Shown here in pieces: positions 9,202 to 20,200 of a stretch of 64,000 nucleotides of DNA (position 1 is the stretch's first letter; each line of letters starts with the position of its first letter). Origin of the DNA: Scolanthus callimorphus (lineage: Eukaryota > Cnidaria > Anthozoa > Actiniaria > Edwardsiidae); NCBI GenBank assembly GCA_033964015.1, contig CM066922.1:20136507-20200506 (forward strand). Reading direction: 5' to 3'. The position numbers and the translations under genes are program-made. The notes under the pieces are model-generated. The model ran no database searches, was not told the DNA's origin, and worked only from the letters and a program-made list of their open reading frames with translations.

Positions 9202-12200
9202 CTAATTTCCCCAGTCTAAAGCTTTGACGAATTCCTCTTCTGTGAACTGCAGCAGCTTTGCTGCCTCGATGTGCATCTAATAAGCAAGAAAAACAAACTC
9301 GAATGAAGCAGTGGATATCAGGCTAGCATTCTGAGTGGGTTCCCTGTGGTAGATGGGCCGAGTGCGAAAAGGTTGGTCGAGGCTCTCTGTTGACGTCATA
9401 TCTCATACCTCTCACAGGAAGCCCGCCCAGAATGACTGGTGTCCCTAACGGGTTCCCTGTGGGTGGGGTTGGGTCGAGTGAAAGTGCGAAACAGGTAGGC
9501 TTGGTCCGAGGCTCTCGCATGACGTCACATCTCTACCTACCACAGGAAGCCCACCAAGAACGCACGGAATTAGACCGCTTAGTACTTCAAAGTGTAATGT
9601 AAGACAGCTGTTTGAAATCTTCTCTGGTTTCCTTAACGTGGTTCAGCGAAACAGTAGCCTGCTACTCCTTGTGCTTTTATCCTAAAAACGTTTGTATCCA
9701 AATATATATTTTTAATCTTTTGCAGTGGCGCGTGAAAAGAAGCGCCAAAGAAATCCCAATCCGAACACAAACGTTTCTCTTGTAAAAACACAAGTCTGCC
9801 TTATGTTTCTGAGTACATCAATACACTACCCAAAAAGGTCATTGAAACCGCTATATCTGTACTTCTGAACATGGCATATATCCTGCAACATCTGAGCGAA
9901 ATTTGATGCATTGAAAAATATTGCACTGCATTGTCTAAATCAGCCGATGGAAATGGATGCTTTCTATGACTCTGTATGTGCTAGACTGACAAAATGGCGG
10001 CTGTCTAAGGCGCGCGAAACCGTACGACAAGAAGCTGAAGACGGCGCGCGCCGGCTGCAAAAAATGGCGGGAAAATTAGCACCCTGTCGAGCTACCTTTT
10101 GTCTCTTGAGTACGTCAATGAGTTTCATCTGTTTCTTGAAGCCCGCCATGAGTTCATTCTTCTGTTTCTCAAGTCTCTTGTTCTCCGCCATGAGTTGGTC
10201 GACACGACGTCGCTCTTGGTCGCTAGAATCCTGCCACGTAAACGTAAGCGATTTTAACAAATCTTGCGCGCATACTCCCAATTTCCCAATGCTTTCAATG
10301 TTAAAGCCTCCTTGGTTTTAGTGACCGGCAGGGGATATAACAAGAGAAAACAAAACTCTAGACCAATCAGCACACATAATTTCTTATAGTCACTTGAGAA
10401 ATTATACATATATCTTATTAGATGTTTTTTCATTTAATACGGGCGGATATTTTACGAGTTGCGGACGTATTTTTCCAAGCCCCGCAGGGGTGAGGGAAAA
10501 TGCGAGCAACGAGTAAAATGTCCGCAAATATTACATGAAAAAACATCTAATGAGTTATTTATAATACGGCGAGCAAACATATTATCTTTCCTTTTTAAGA
10601 TTCACTAGAAAACGTACGTGACTTGACTAGCACACGATCGGGAAGCCATTCAACTGCGCGAGTAAACCGGTTCGTAACCGTTTTCTACAGTGTAATACGG
10701 CTTTCAACCGTGTAATACGGCTCCATATCTGCACTCAATTTGACCTTATATGGTACAATGACGTCACTTAGTACCTTTGATTGAGCCTTGGCTTTCTGTA
10801 AAGCTGCTTTGTATTTCTCGGTCTCTTCTAGCGCTCTGTTGAGTCTCACTTCTACCACGTTCTTGTTAGTGGATGCTTGTTTCTGCTCTCTCTGTAGACC
10901 ATCAAGCTCCTGAACAAATGACGATGCGATGCGAGAGGTTGTATGAATTCTTTGGGGTAAAAGTTCACTCATTTATGTGAGATAAGAACCCTTCATGGGT
11001 GGCGCATTCCAGGGAGGTGTATTGGGTGCGAACATCCCCAACCCCCTTTGCAATACAATGGTTTAAAACGGCAAAATAAAGTCCTTAAAAGACTTGGTTC
11101 TAGTTGCCCAACTTACAAATCTGACTCTTCAAAGCAGAAACACACCCGATTTTCCAAAAAACTGGATCTGCCCTGCTCCCATTTTCATATGTTTTCTGTA
11201 AACTCAGCCCCTTCCCCACTTTGTCTCCAATGAGCCCCCTCATTTCAAAATCTGTTTCACCGTCCATGACCTTGGTCTTTAGTATGGAAGCCTCCCCCCC
11301 CCCCCCCATCCATGACAATGTTATCCATATCTCCCAACCCGACTTTTGATGAGCTGAGTGTGTGAACTTGCTTCAAAGAAGACCCTATCAAAAGGTAGTT
11401 TTGGGCGTATTTTTGGAATTTTACAGTATATAATTAAAGACATATGAAAGCAAATATGGAATGTGAATCATGATGACCAAAACAGGTAATGAGACCAACC
11501 TTTCTCACAGACGAAAGTTGTTGCTCCAGTCCCTCATTTTTATGCTTTGATTCCTCATAGAGCTTCTTATATTTGTCTATTTGTCCCTGAAGTAAACAAA
11601 AATCGGTCAGAATCTCTTATTACTTCAAAATCCTAATACTCACAGGCCCGTAGCCAGGGGGGTTCCGGGGGTGCACAAGCCCCCCCCCCCCCCCCCCCCC
11701 CCCACGCGACAAAAAGGTATACATTTAAGGATACGGTTTTAAGACATTAGGATAATTGTACACAGAAAATAAAGCACTTATATTATACTTGCTTTTACTA
11801 GCGAATTTTGACTAGCGGTTTCTCAATAAAAAAGTATATTCATACCACGTGGGTCTGCTTTTTCTAGATTAGCACCCCCCTCAAAAATCCCTGGCTACAG
11901 GCCTGACTCAGATAGTATTTTTTTACTTGGAAAAGAGTAGGGATGCTTGGCCCAGCCTCAACCCCTTATACCCTTTTATAATGACATTTTTGGCCTATAA
12001 AGGAACCCTTTAATAAGCTTGCCAGGACAGGGATGTCAAAATACCAAGCTATAAGTGTTCTGTTTGTTTCTATTTGCCTTTACAATATGGTGTTCGAACA
12101 CCCTGGAACCTAAAACTATACCTGATACAGCAAATGTTTATACCTTTTTTTATACCAAAATTGCAATTTTTCAAATGGCTGAGCAATCCTGTATGTCCTG

Positions 12201-15200
12201 TAGGCCCATAAGCACCCAAGCCGGATTGCATGTGCACAAGAATAAGACGAAGTTGAAAATTTGATGCAAATTTTCAGTTTCAACTTGTGAAATGCAAATA
12301 ACAATAGGAACCTCTTTGAGACCTATAGTATCAGCCAATCAAAGCTGTTGAACAATAGACCCAATTGAAAACAAAGCGCAAAGGTTCCCGGTTGACTATG
12401 AGCCTTTAATCTCTTGACATTTTGTAACTCCAGACCTCTTGTTATGCTGTTATGATTAAAAATTGTTTTTTACCTGCAGTGCATTGTTTGTCTTCTGTAG
12501 TCTACCCTGTTCATCAGTAAGCTCCTTGACTTTCTTTTCTGATGTTGATATACTCTCTTCCTGTTTTTGAAAAACAAAATTTGGTTTCAGAAAAAAATAT
12601 TTCAATGTACTTTATGGAGTCAACAAAAAAACATTGAGATGGTTATACTAAGTTTATTATAATAGGTACCTTCTTAGCAAACTCAGCAGATATACGGTCC
12701 ATTTCTTCTTGCATGACTCGCAGTTTGGCCTTTAAAAATCTGATGGTAGCCTCTTAAATACATTCAAGAACATAACACATCACTCAGTCATTATTTTGTG
12801 ATGGCCAGACAGCTGGACAAGCTGAAAGGCAGCAGACAAACAGATGGACAGACATGGAGACAAACAGACAGACAGACAAAGAAAAAAATTAGATGGGTAG
12901 ATGACAAACAGACAGACAGACAAGACAAAGAGAAAATTTAGATGGGTAGATGACAAACAGACAGACAAGACAAAGAGAAAACTTAGATGGGTAGATGACA
13001 AACAGACAGACAGAGAGACAGACAAGACAAAGAAAAAATTTAGATGGGTAGATGACAAACAGACAGACAGACAGACAGACAAGACAAAGAAAAAATTTAG
13101 ATGGGTAGATGACAAACAGACAGACAGACAGACAAGACAAAGAGAAAATTTAGATGGGTAGATGACAAACAGACAGACACAGACATGGAGGTAGACAGAC
13201 AAAGAGAAAATTAAATGGGCAGATGACAGGCAGACAGGACAGAAACACGGGCAGACAGACAGGCAAGACAACAAGAAAATTTAGATGGGCAGATAACAAA
13301 CAGACAGGTCAGGAACAAAAGCAGAAGGAGAACAAGCCATAAGTTAACTCTCCAGTGATACTGTGATACCTGATCCCATGTCTTCAGCGCCTGCTGGTAG
13401 CACATCACTGTTCAAATCCCTGTGTAACTCTCATCTTGTGCCCCCTCTTCTATGTTACTTATAGCCGTGGCCAGGTTTATCCTCTCCTGGAGTATGTTAA
13501 CTATGTCAGGACTGGTATCAGCTGCTGAGGCAGCTCGACTGGATCCTGATGGTGTTGTTGTTCTGGCTCGTTCTGATCCTGCCTTAGATTTTGGTCTGAT
13601 GGAAAATCAAATGAAATAATATGTTTTACTTCCTTTCAGCTACTGTCCATATAATTATTTACAGTTGTTTTCAGAATACTTAAATTCCACACCAGGTTGT
13701 GAAGTTACTTCCCATGTTTGCAACCAAGTTTCCAACTAACTTTGCAATTTAGCAGCTCAGAAAAAATGCACTGGATAAAGATCAATATTCACAGCCCACT
13801 GCCAAAGAATCCTAAGCTGCTAATGTTCAAGTTTCCTTAAACAACATTTCCTAACTTACATGCAAAGCTACAAAACTTAGTTTGAAACCACAGAAACATG
13901 TTCTAAGGAAAAGCAGAATTTTGGAATGATACAAGAATGGGAAGTGTCTTTTCCATGGACAAACATGGGAAGTTCAGCTTTTCCCAAGAATGGGTTTCTG
14001 CAGAAATTCCCTCTGGAACTTGGTTGCAAACTTGGGAACCAACTTTGCAACCTGGTGTGGAAAAGTATATTATTTTATGAAATCAACTGTAACTGACAGT
14101 TTGCTCATATTTTTTGGATTGTCTGAGCAATAATCAATGACCCCTGTTGCTTAGACCATGTCAGGTAATTAAATCTTTATTCACTGGGAAGAATGTTCTC
14201 ATTAAATGATTCACACACTCAGCTACTTTCCTTGAAGCTGGCCTTTTGTTCTTAGAAGAAGGTCTTGAACCTGTTGAGCTGGACTTGGATTTCTAAAAAA
14301 AAATACAAATATTATTTTGAAATTTGAGTAGGTACCTCCTTGGAGACCAAATTTGTCCAGTCACTTTTTTTTTTGGTTGAACTTTACCATACCATATGAA
14401 ACTCCAACCTTGGACTTGGGTACCTGGGGTGTTTACCATTTACCAATGGATGCTGATCAAACCAACTGGATTTCCTTGACAAAATGGCAAGCACCCCTGA
14501 AAATTGGACCTCCAACAGGGGCATCAATAGACCATTTTTGGTCGCCAAATGCCTTTGATTACCAGACAAATTACCTACCGCAGATGAAGGCTTGGCTTTT
14601 GGTGGATTCAGGCTTAAAGGTAAAAGGTCACTGCAAGAAGGCAACGAACAGAATTCACAATGGGAATACTGAACACTTCAAATTCTTGTGTCGTGGGAAA
14701 TTCAGCTTTTCCCAAGAAAAGGCACAATTTTTTCTCTGTATGGAGACTTACTCAGCCAGGTCATCATCATAATCAACATCATAAGATGCTACAGCTGCAG
14801 TAGGGCGGGACAGGTATTCATCCTGATCATGCTGAAAAATGAAACCACATATGCAACTGTATTACTAGTGTGGGTGAATACAAATAGGTTGCTAATTTAA
14901 AGGGGCTCTCACACCCTTAATATTCGTCCACCGTGGACATAAAAGTAAGTAAAATTGTAACCGTGAAAACACATGTACATTTGCCCATAGTAATCAAAAT
15001 AATTCTCCAGATTAATAGAAAAACTTTTCAAGTGTTAGACCAATGCAATTCTAGGTTGTTTTGACCTGTATCAAGACGATGGAATTGGATTGCGATTTGA
15101 GGTATTTTCATTTCAGAGAAGTGGACATCAAGCATGCGAGAGCCCCTTTAAGTACCATGCTTTAATCAATTAATTGACACTGTGCCAATAAGAAGCAAAT

Positions 15201-16590
15201 CAAATTGGAGCATCAACCAATCAAGAGTAATTATAATGATCTGCAATCACAGGTGGTTTTGTAACTATTTTCCATATACAATCTGACTGGCTAATAGCCA
15301 CTTTCTTGGCCAATCACAAGCAAACGTATTTATAAGGTATACAATTACAACAGTTATGTGAAATTTTCTCCAGTGTACTGACTTACCATAACCTCTCAGC
15401 TTCCTTAATCAGGCTGGCGGTTCTCTCCTCAAGCTCTGCATTTAAGCGCCTGTGAAGTAAGCAACAACACATTGGTTAGACTCTGCAGGGCCCTACTGAA
15501 AAACATTTCTGTGATGTACATTCCCAGGATAAATATCATCATTATTATTATTATTTAAATGAAAAATTATACCAGATTTTCCTGATTATTTTAGGTTGCA
15601 TTCTCTGATTGCCATTCTATGAAGTTTTGTCACCTTTCAGTGTGAGATATTTCACCTTGGTCATTATTTTAAAGACCTTGGCCAGGGTGTTTCATTTCCT
15701 GGTGGAACCCCCAGCCAGTAAATAATAATATGAATGCAGGGACATCAACTCTCCTGGTTTTGCATGGAGTCTCAAGATTTTTCGCTATGTCTCCCAGGAA
15801 AAATTCAGTATGATAGCCATAAATTTACTGTATTTCTCCTGGAGAATTTAATGAAATTTCGCCATTTCAAGGCCGTCTCCAGATTTTTGAAGTCCTGGAG
15901 TTGACATCCCTGTAAAAGAAAAAACAGGTCAAGGTACAAGGATTTATGTGTAAATGAGTGTGCTGGAGCCACAAGCAAAAAGTGATCTCCTAGTTCTCAC
16001 CATACACAACACCAATAGACCTCCACGGCTTGGACGTAATGTTGACCCATTTCAGATCATGTGGCATTCCCATGGGTATTCTTTCTTTGTTCTTCTGCTA
16101 TGCTCCAAAGGATATATGAATATGGAAGCAACCCAAACAAATAAAGATTATTCAAATGAATGGCACATGATCTGAAATGGGAAATATTACGCCCAAACCG
16201 AGGAGGTCTATTGTCGACATCAAAACAACTTGCATTTTTTTTTGTGTCTGATTATATTATCTAAGAAATTGTGTGTTTTATTGCACCCTGCTTTTTCATT
16301 TTGACTTCCAAATTTCAACAGGCAAATACAACAACATAAAACCGCATTCCCCGTACATGTACTCCTCTTCTTTGGTGAGTAACTGCTGAGTAACGTTTTT
16401 TGTCTTCCCCGATGGCGGTCGTCCACCTCCGCTTTGAGGTCGGTTTGTTTTCTTCCCGCCGCCATTGCTAACTCCACTGAGGGGCCTTGATGACTAAAAA
16501 TAAAGCACAATTTAATCCTTAAACTTGTTTACCGACGTTTACGTGCTCTAATTTCATTAGAAAATCGAAAAGGAGCGAAATATTTACCAT
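9202..16590 (-). CDS. TEX9: TEX9, coiled-coil centriole/cilium-associated protein
   Basis: Exons on the minus strand: 16588-16590 (ATG alone), 16357-16493, 15387-15449, 14752-14831, 14227-14292, 13370-13595, 12670-12752, 12474-12560, 11500-11586, 10775-10909, 10096-10230, 9202-9276. Recognised by EEEYMRLNAELEER, the block EATIRFLKAKLRVMQEE, EVRLNRALEETEKYK, LEKQKNELMAGFKKQMKLID and the C-terminal MHIEAAKLLQFTEEEFVKAL. Total is about 391 codons, the usual TEX9 length. The C-terminal two thirds is heptad-rich coiled coil; the N-terminus is Ser/Gly/Pro-rich. TEX9 is known as a testis-expressed protein conserved in ciliated lineages. Two frame problems occur: the 15387/14831 junction is one base short, and exon 13370-13595 carries two extra bases (GAGAG) near 13430. 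Other junction phases agree. A polyadenylation variant ATTAAA lies on the minus strand at 9065-9070. The start is shared with a divergent neighbour, ZDHHC14. Confidence 0.85.
9285..9655 (+). repeat. long direct repeat, right copy
   Basis: Partner of 6543-6910, diverged but collinear, including GCAGTGGATATCAG, two GGGTTCCCTG sub-units and CACGGAATTAG. It starts 9 bases after the 3' splice site of the last TEX9 exon, inside the last TEX9 intron. Confidence 0.7.
10416..10554. mobile_element. MITE in a TEX9 intron
   Basis: CTTATTAGATGTTTTTTCAT at the left is mirrored by ATGAAAAAACATCTAATGAG at the right. Complementarity extends into GCGGA...TTTTAC. No ORF. Confidence 0.65.
11643..11905. mobile_element. 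MITE with GC-rich inverted ends
   Basis: CAGGCCCGTAGCCAGGGGGG at the left is mirrored by CCCTGGCTACAGGCCTG at the right. A C run of about 24 bases sits just inside the left end (11680-11703). Lies in a TEX9 intron. Confidence 0.65.
12845..13320. repeat. composite minisatellite with GACA microsatellite core
   Basis: About seven imperfect copies of a unit made of AAATTTAGATGGGTAGATGA followed by CAAACAGACAGACAGACAAG-type runs. The number of GACA repeats varies between copies. The open frames across it are repeat artefacts. It occupies the TEX9 intron between exons 13370-13595 and 12670-12752. Confidence 0.85.
13655..14092. mobile_element. MITE with long imperfect inverted ends in a TEX9 intron
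   Basis: The left part reads TTCCACACCAGGTTGTGAAG and the right part GCAACCTGGTGTGGAA. Complementarity extends to ACAGTTG at both edges and inward through TTTGCAACCAAGTTTCCA. No ORF. Confidence 0.6.
14901..15147. mobile_element. piggyBac-like MITE, copy 1
   Basis: Termini AGGGGCTCTCACACCCTTAA / GCATGCGAGAGCCCCT, flanked directly by TTAA on both sides (14897-14900, 15148-15151). Copies at 20406-20640 and 55887-56130 share the termini, the TTAA flanks and internal words such as GAAAACACATGTACATTTGC. TTAA target duplications are diagnostic of piggyBac-type transposition. Non-coding. Confidence 0.8.
15738..15913. repeat. R1 family, full copy
   Basis: Starts CAGGGACATCAACTCTCCTG and ends CTGGAGTTGACATCCCTG, a clear terminal inverted repeat. 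Lies in a TEX9 intron. Best reference copy of this family in the window. Confidence 0.7.
16013..16213. mobile_element. MITE with ~55-bp terminal inverted repeats
   Basis: CAATAGACCTCCACGGCTTG at the left is mirrored by CGAGGAGGTCTATTG at the right. Both arms continue through ACGTAAT and CATTTCAGATCATGTG words. In the TEX9 intron between exons 16357-16493 and 15387-15449. Confidence 0.7.
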
Positions 16591-17282
16591 TTTTGAACGT
16601 GAAGTTTGAAGTTTGTTTTCATGGATACTGATACATTTCGGAACAGAGCATGTTACTTTGCACCAATCATGCGTTTACCGCTGAATGACACAGGCAACCC
16701 GTATCACAATATGCGAAGAGTTCGTTTTTCCCAAGTTCCAAGTATCTCATGATCGATTCCTTTATAAGGCCTCAGCATGGTCTCAACTAATTAAACTGCG
16801 AGAGGTAGATGGCTCGACATTTGAAGGTTGGAAACTCGCCAATTGAATGATGTCCAAGGCAGGGAGACAACCCCGGGGCGGCCGCGCCCTACTAGATATC
16901 TGTTTGATGTGGTATTTTAATTGATGGCTCTTAAAAAGGCAGCCCTAGCTCACTCTAGCTTGAAACTAGTTTCTTCCATGGGGAAGTCGCGGCTCAAAAT
17001 TATTATATTTCCCGCACTGCCGCGGAGCAAATTTATGCAAATGAAATCTTTTGGGCTCCCTGTTTATTTTTCTGCGCATGGGCACTGGGCTCGCAATTCG
17101 GGTGGCGCTTTTCGAGCGGAAGAGGGCAGATGAACGAGCGAAGATGAGTTGAAAAAAACCACCGGCTAACGACCAAAAACTACCCGTGAAATCCCCTAAA
17201 TATAATTACCAGGGGACAACCACAAGCAGGGAGGAATTCAGGGTTGTTTTTTATGCAGTTTTGAGCTTCCAAATGAGTCCAA
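16591..17282. promoter_or_regulatory. putative bidirectional promoter, TEX9 / ZDHHC14
   Basis: The two ATG codons are head to head, 692 bases apart, with no other gene between. CACCAATCA (a CCAAT word) lies at about 16658 and GC-rich patches at 16870-16890 and 17020-17115. I see no convincing TATA box for either gene. Transcription starts cannot be placed from sequence alone. Confidence 0.45.
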
Positions 17283-20200
17283 ATGCCAGCTGAAGCGTCG
17301 AAAGCTAAACAATATTCCCCGATCATGTCACGGCGAAATTGGGAAATCTTTCCCGGTCGTAACAAGTTCTATTGCAGTGGACGGATTATCATGGCTAGAA
17401 ATAATGGAGTTTTCTACTTCACCATCATCCTTATAGTTATAACAACTGGACTATTCTTCGCATTTGAGTAAGTATTTATTATTTTGCGTGGAATTTTTGA
17501 GCTAAAGATCAACATCAGTTTGTATAAAGTTTGCTTGCCAACTTTGACAAGACTCTGAGATCATGCGAATTTTTAAAGCAAAAATACACAAATTTAGGTG
17601 TAAAAAATCTCCGAGAAAATCTCTGCAGCCGGAAACCTATTGTAGTTTGTGTTAATCCCAAGGTTAAAATATTTGAGGCCGAATTAGATTTTATTTATCA
17701 AGCTGAATGTAGTCGTTGTCAACTTCGCGTCTTTCTGTGTTTTGTTTGTTCTTTGCGGTTTGTCATGCTCTTTGCTCTCTCAGGGTAAATTCAAATTTAT
17801 TCCGCTCACTGGTTTTACACCCACTTTTAGCCATTTCTTCCTTTTCCGCCTTAAACATAACTAAGAATAGACGGTTTACATGTGTATTTGCTTCACAATT
17901 AATACTGTATCGTATTTTAACATATTTTTACACATTTTGTAGTTAGCACATTTAATGAATTTGTAAATGCATGATATTGTCTGCTAAAAATGATCAATTA
18001 TTTTACAATAACGTTTTATGATCTTCTGCATTTGCAAAATTTACTTGTACGTTTAAAATTATGTTGATTATTATATTAACATTTCAGCACACTTAATCTG
18101 CTGTTCACTACTTTCTATACTTTTTTACAGCAAATAGAAATCTCAAGTATTTAGTTCCAGTTCAGTAGATGATGCTGAAGATATTATGCTAGTTAAAACA
18201 AGTGACTGGTTTTAACGGATTTTTGCATTTTACTGCCATAAAAAAACATTTTTACAGTTCCTCATAATATTGTCTTGAAGATGTCATTCCCTAGTCAAGT
18301 TTAAACATCAAATTCTAAAACACCAGGGGTGTCTGGAACCCTAGTAGGTTTCCATTTCATTAAGTTATTGCTCCAATGATTTTAACGTTTCTTGTAGGCT
18401 GAAAATTATTGGCTTTTGACAGTATTGCTCCCTATCAATAATTTTGCCAATTTGCTGTGAGGACTTCGTGTATTATTTATTCATGTTTCCTTGTAAGTTA
18501 TTTACTTTTTGATTGGAGCTTAAAAGATAACACGAATAACAACACACCTATTTCAAAAGAAAAATAACATATTTTTTACTTACCGGTAGCTGTTTTAGTT
18601 TCAGGGATAAAATTACCATTGTCATGGTTGAACTCTGAGCCAGACAAAAGGCTAAAATGAGTTTTTTAAGTTCCTATGCAAAGCTTACCTAAATAAAATA
18701 TCAGATACTGTACTGTTACTCTGTTTATTGAAAAACTTGAAAACAGATCAAATATCATGTACAGGTAAACTTAAAAAAAAAATTAGTATTTATATGGTAG
18801 TGCTTACAGCTGTTTTGAGTATTCTGCGAACTCTCGCGTTCGACTTCCAATGGTGTTCTAGCTTCCGTCAGTTAAACTCTCGGGTCTTATTTGTGTTTTT
18901 GCCGACCATAAATGAGGCCATTTTGTTTAGGAAAAGATAGTAAAGGATGCTGTGTGTTGGGGCATTTCACTAAGATGGGGAATAAGTGAATGCTATGTAT
19001 TCCAAAGAGTTTCAAAGTTTGATTGACAGAAGCCAGAAAGTGGTTTAACGGTTAGAAATTGATCCTGAGAGGTCGCAGAATACTCAAAACAGCTGTTATC
19101 CCACAGGCTCTAAGCACAGCCTCAGGATCCATGATTACCAGCAAAAAGCCCCAAGATGAAGTCAAGTTTTGGGAACCTAAAATTTTGATGCCATTGTTGC
19201 TGAATAAAAACGTCAATGTTTGATACAGATGCGTCTGTGGTCACAGGAATGTGGTCACATGCGCCCAACTTTTCAGTTGCCTACAGGAAACATTCAGTTT
19301 TGGAGCCGACATTAGTCACTCAATCTGTCATAGTATAATAAGAGGTTTTTATCAAATTCATTAAACTTTGCTTTGGGATTTTGGCATTGAACTGCAGGAT
19401 GCCAAGGTGGTATATTATACACTTAATGACTGCTCTCGAGGGAAACAGCGAGTTTTGTTTTCCCGAGAATCTTGATGTTTCCCGAGACGAAGTCGAGGGA
19501 AACATCAAGATTCGAGGGGAAAAAAACTCGCTGTTTTCGAGAGTCCAGTCATTAAGTGTTTTATTATATAGCAAAAAAAAATACACGGTTAAAATAGTCC
19601 ATGTTTTTATTTTTATTTTCCCGCTCTGGCAATGTAGCCAATTTTTTAATTGTAGCCCACATTGAGTTTGTACCTTACCACGTGACCATGATAGAACCAA
19701 TCAGAGCGCGCGCTTTGATCGAATAAACACGAGCTATATAATAATTCTAATTAATGCCTTTTCAGATGGATTTGAAATCTACCAAAAATGTATCAATCTT
19801 GCTGCATTATTGTGTTTCAGCTGCCCATATCTGTTCAAAGAGCTCTCCCCTGCTGTTCCCATTATTGCCGCATGGTTATTCTTCTTTGTCATGGCCACAC
19901 TATTAAGAACAGCCTTCAGTGATCCTGGTATAGTCCCTAGGGCATCTCCAGATGAAGCTGCATATATAGAGAAAACAATGGGTAAGGCCCAGGGGGGTAC
20001 TTGGATATAAAAATGACGGGGGGGTCCGACGGAGCTCCAAATTTCATACCCAAAAAAATACCTGAGCCATAAATTTTATACCCAAAAAATACCTGCTCCC
20101 AAAATTTCATACCCAAAAAATACCCAATGTTTTAAGCCTAAAAAGATACCAGCATACATATGATGGCCATCCCATTATGTTTCCTGGAAATAGCTTCAGC

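Noticed and set aside
12780..13408. Long Cys/Ser/Val-rich open frames over the GACA repeat
   Set aside because: They are translations of a tandem repeat within a TEX9 intron and change character with the repeat phase.
14227..14292. A non-canonical GA-AG splice donor in TEX9 after GCTTCAAG
   Set aside because: Using the normal GTAGCT donor a few bases further gives matching phases on both sides, so no unusual donor is needed.
17531..18940. Possible extra exons in ZDHHC14 intron 1
   Set aside because: The flanking exons join in phase and the family has no additional conserved residues at that point.
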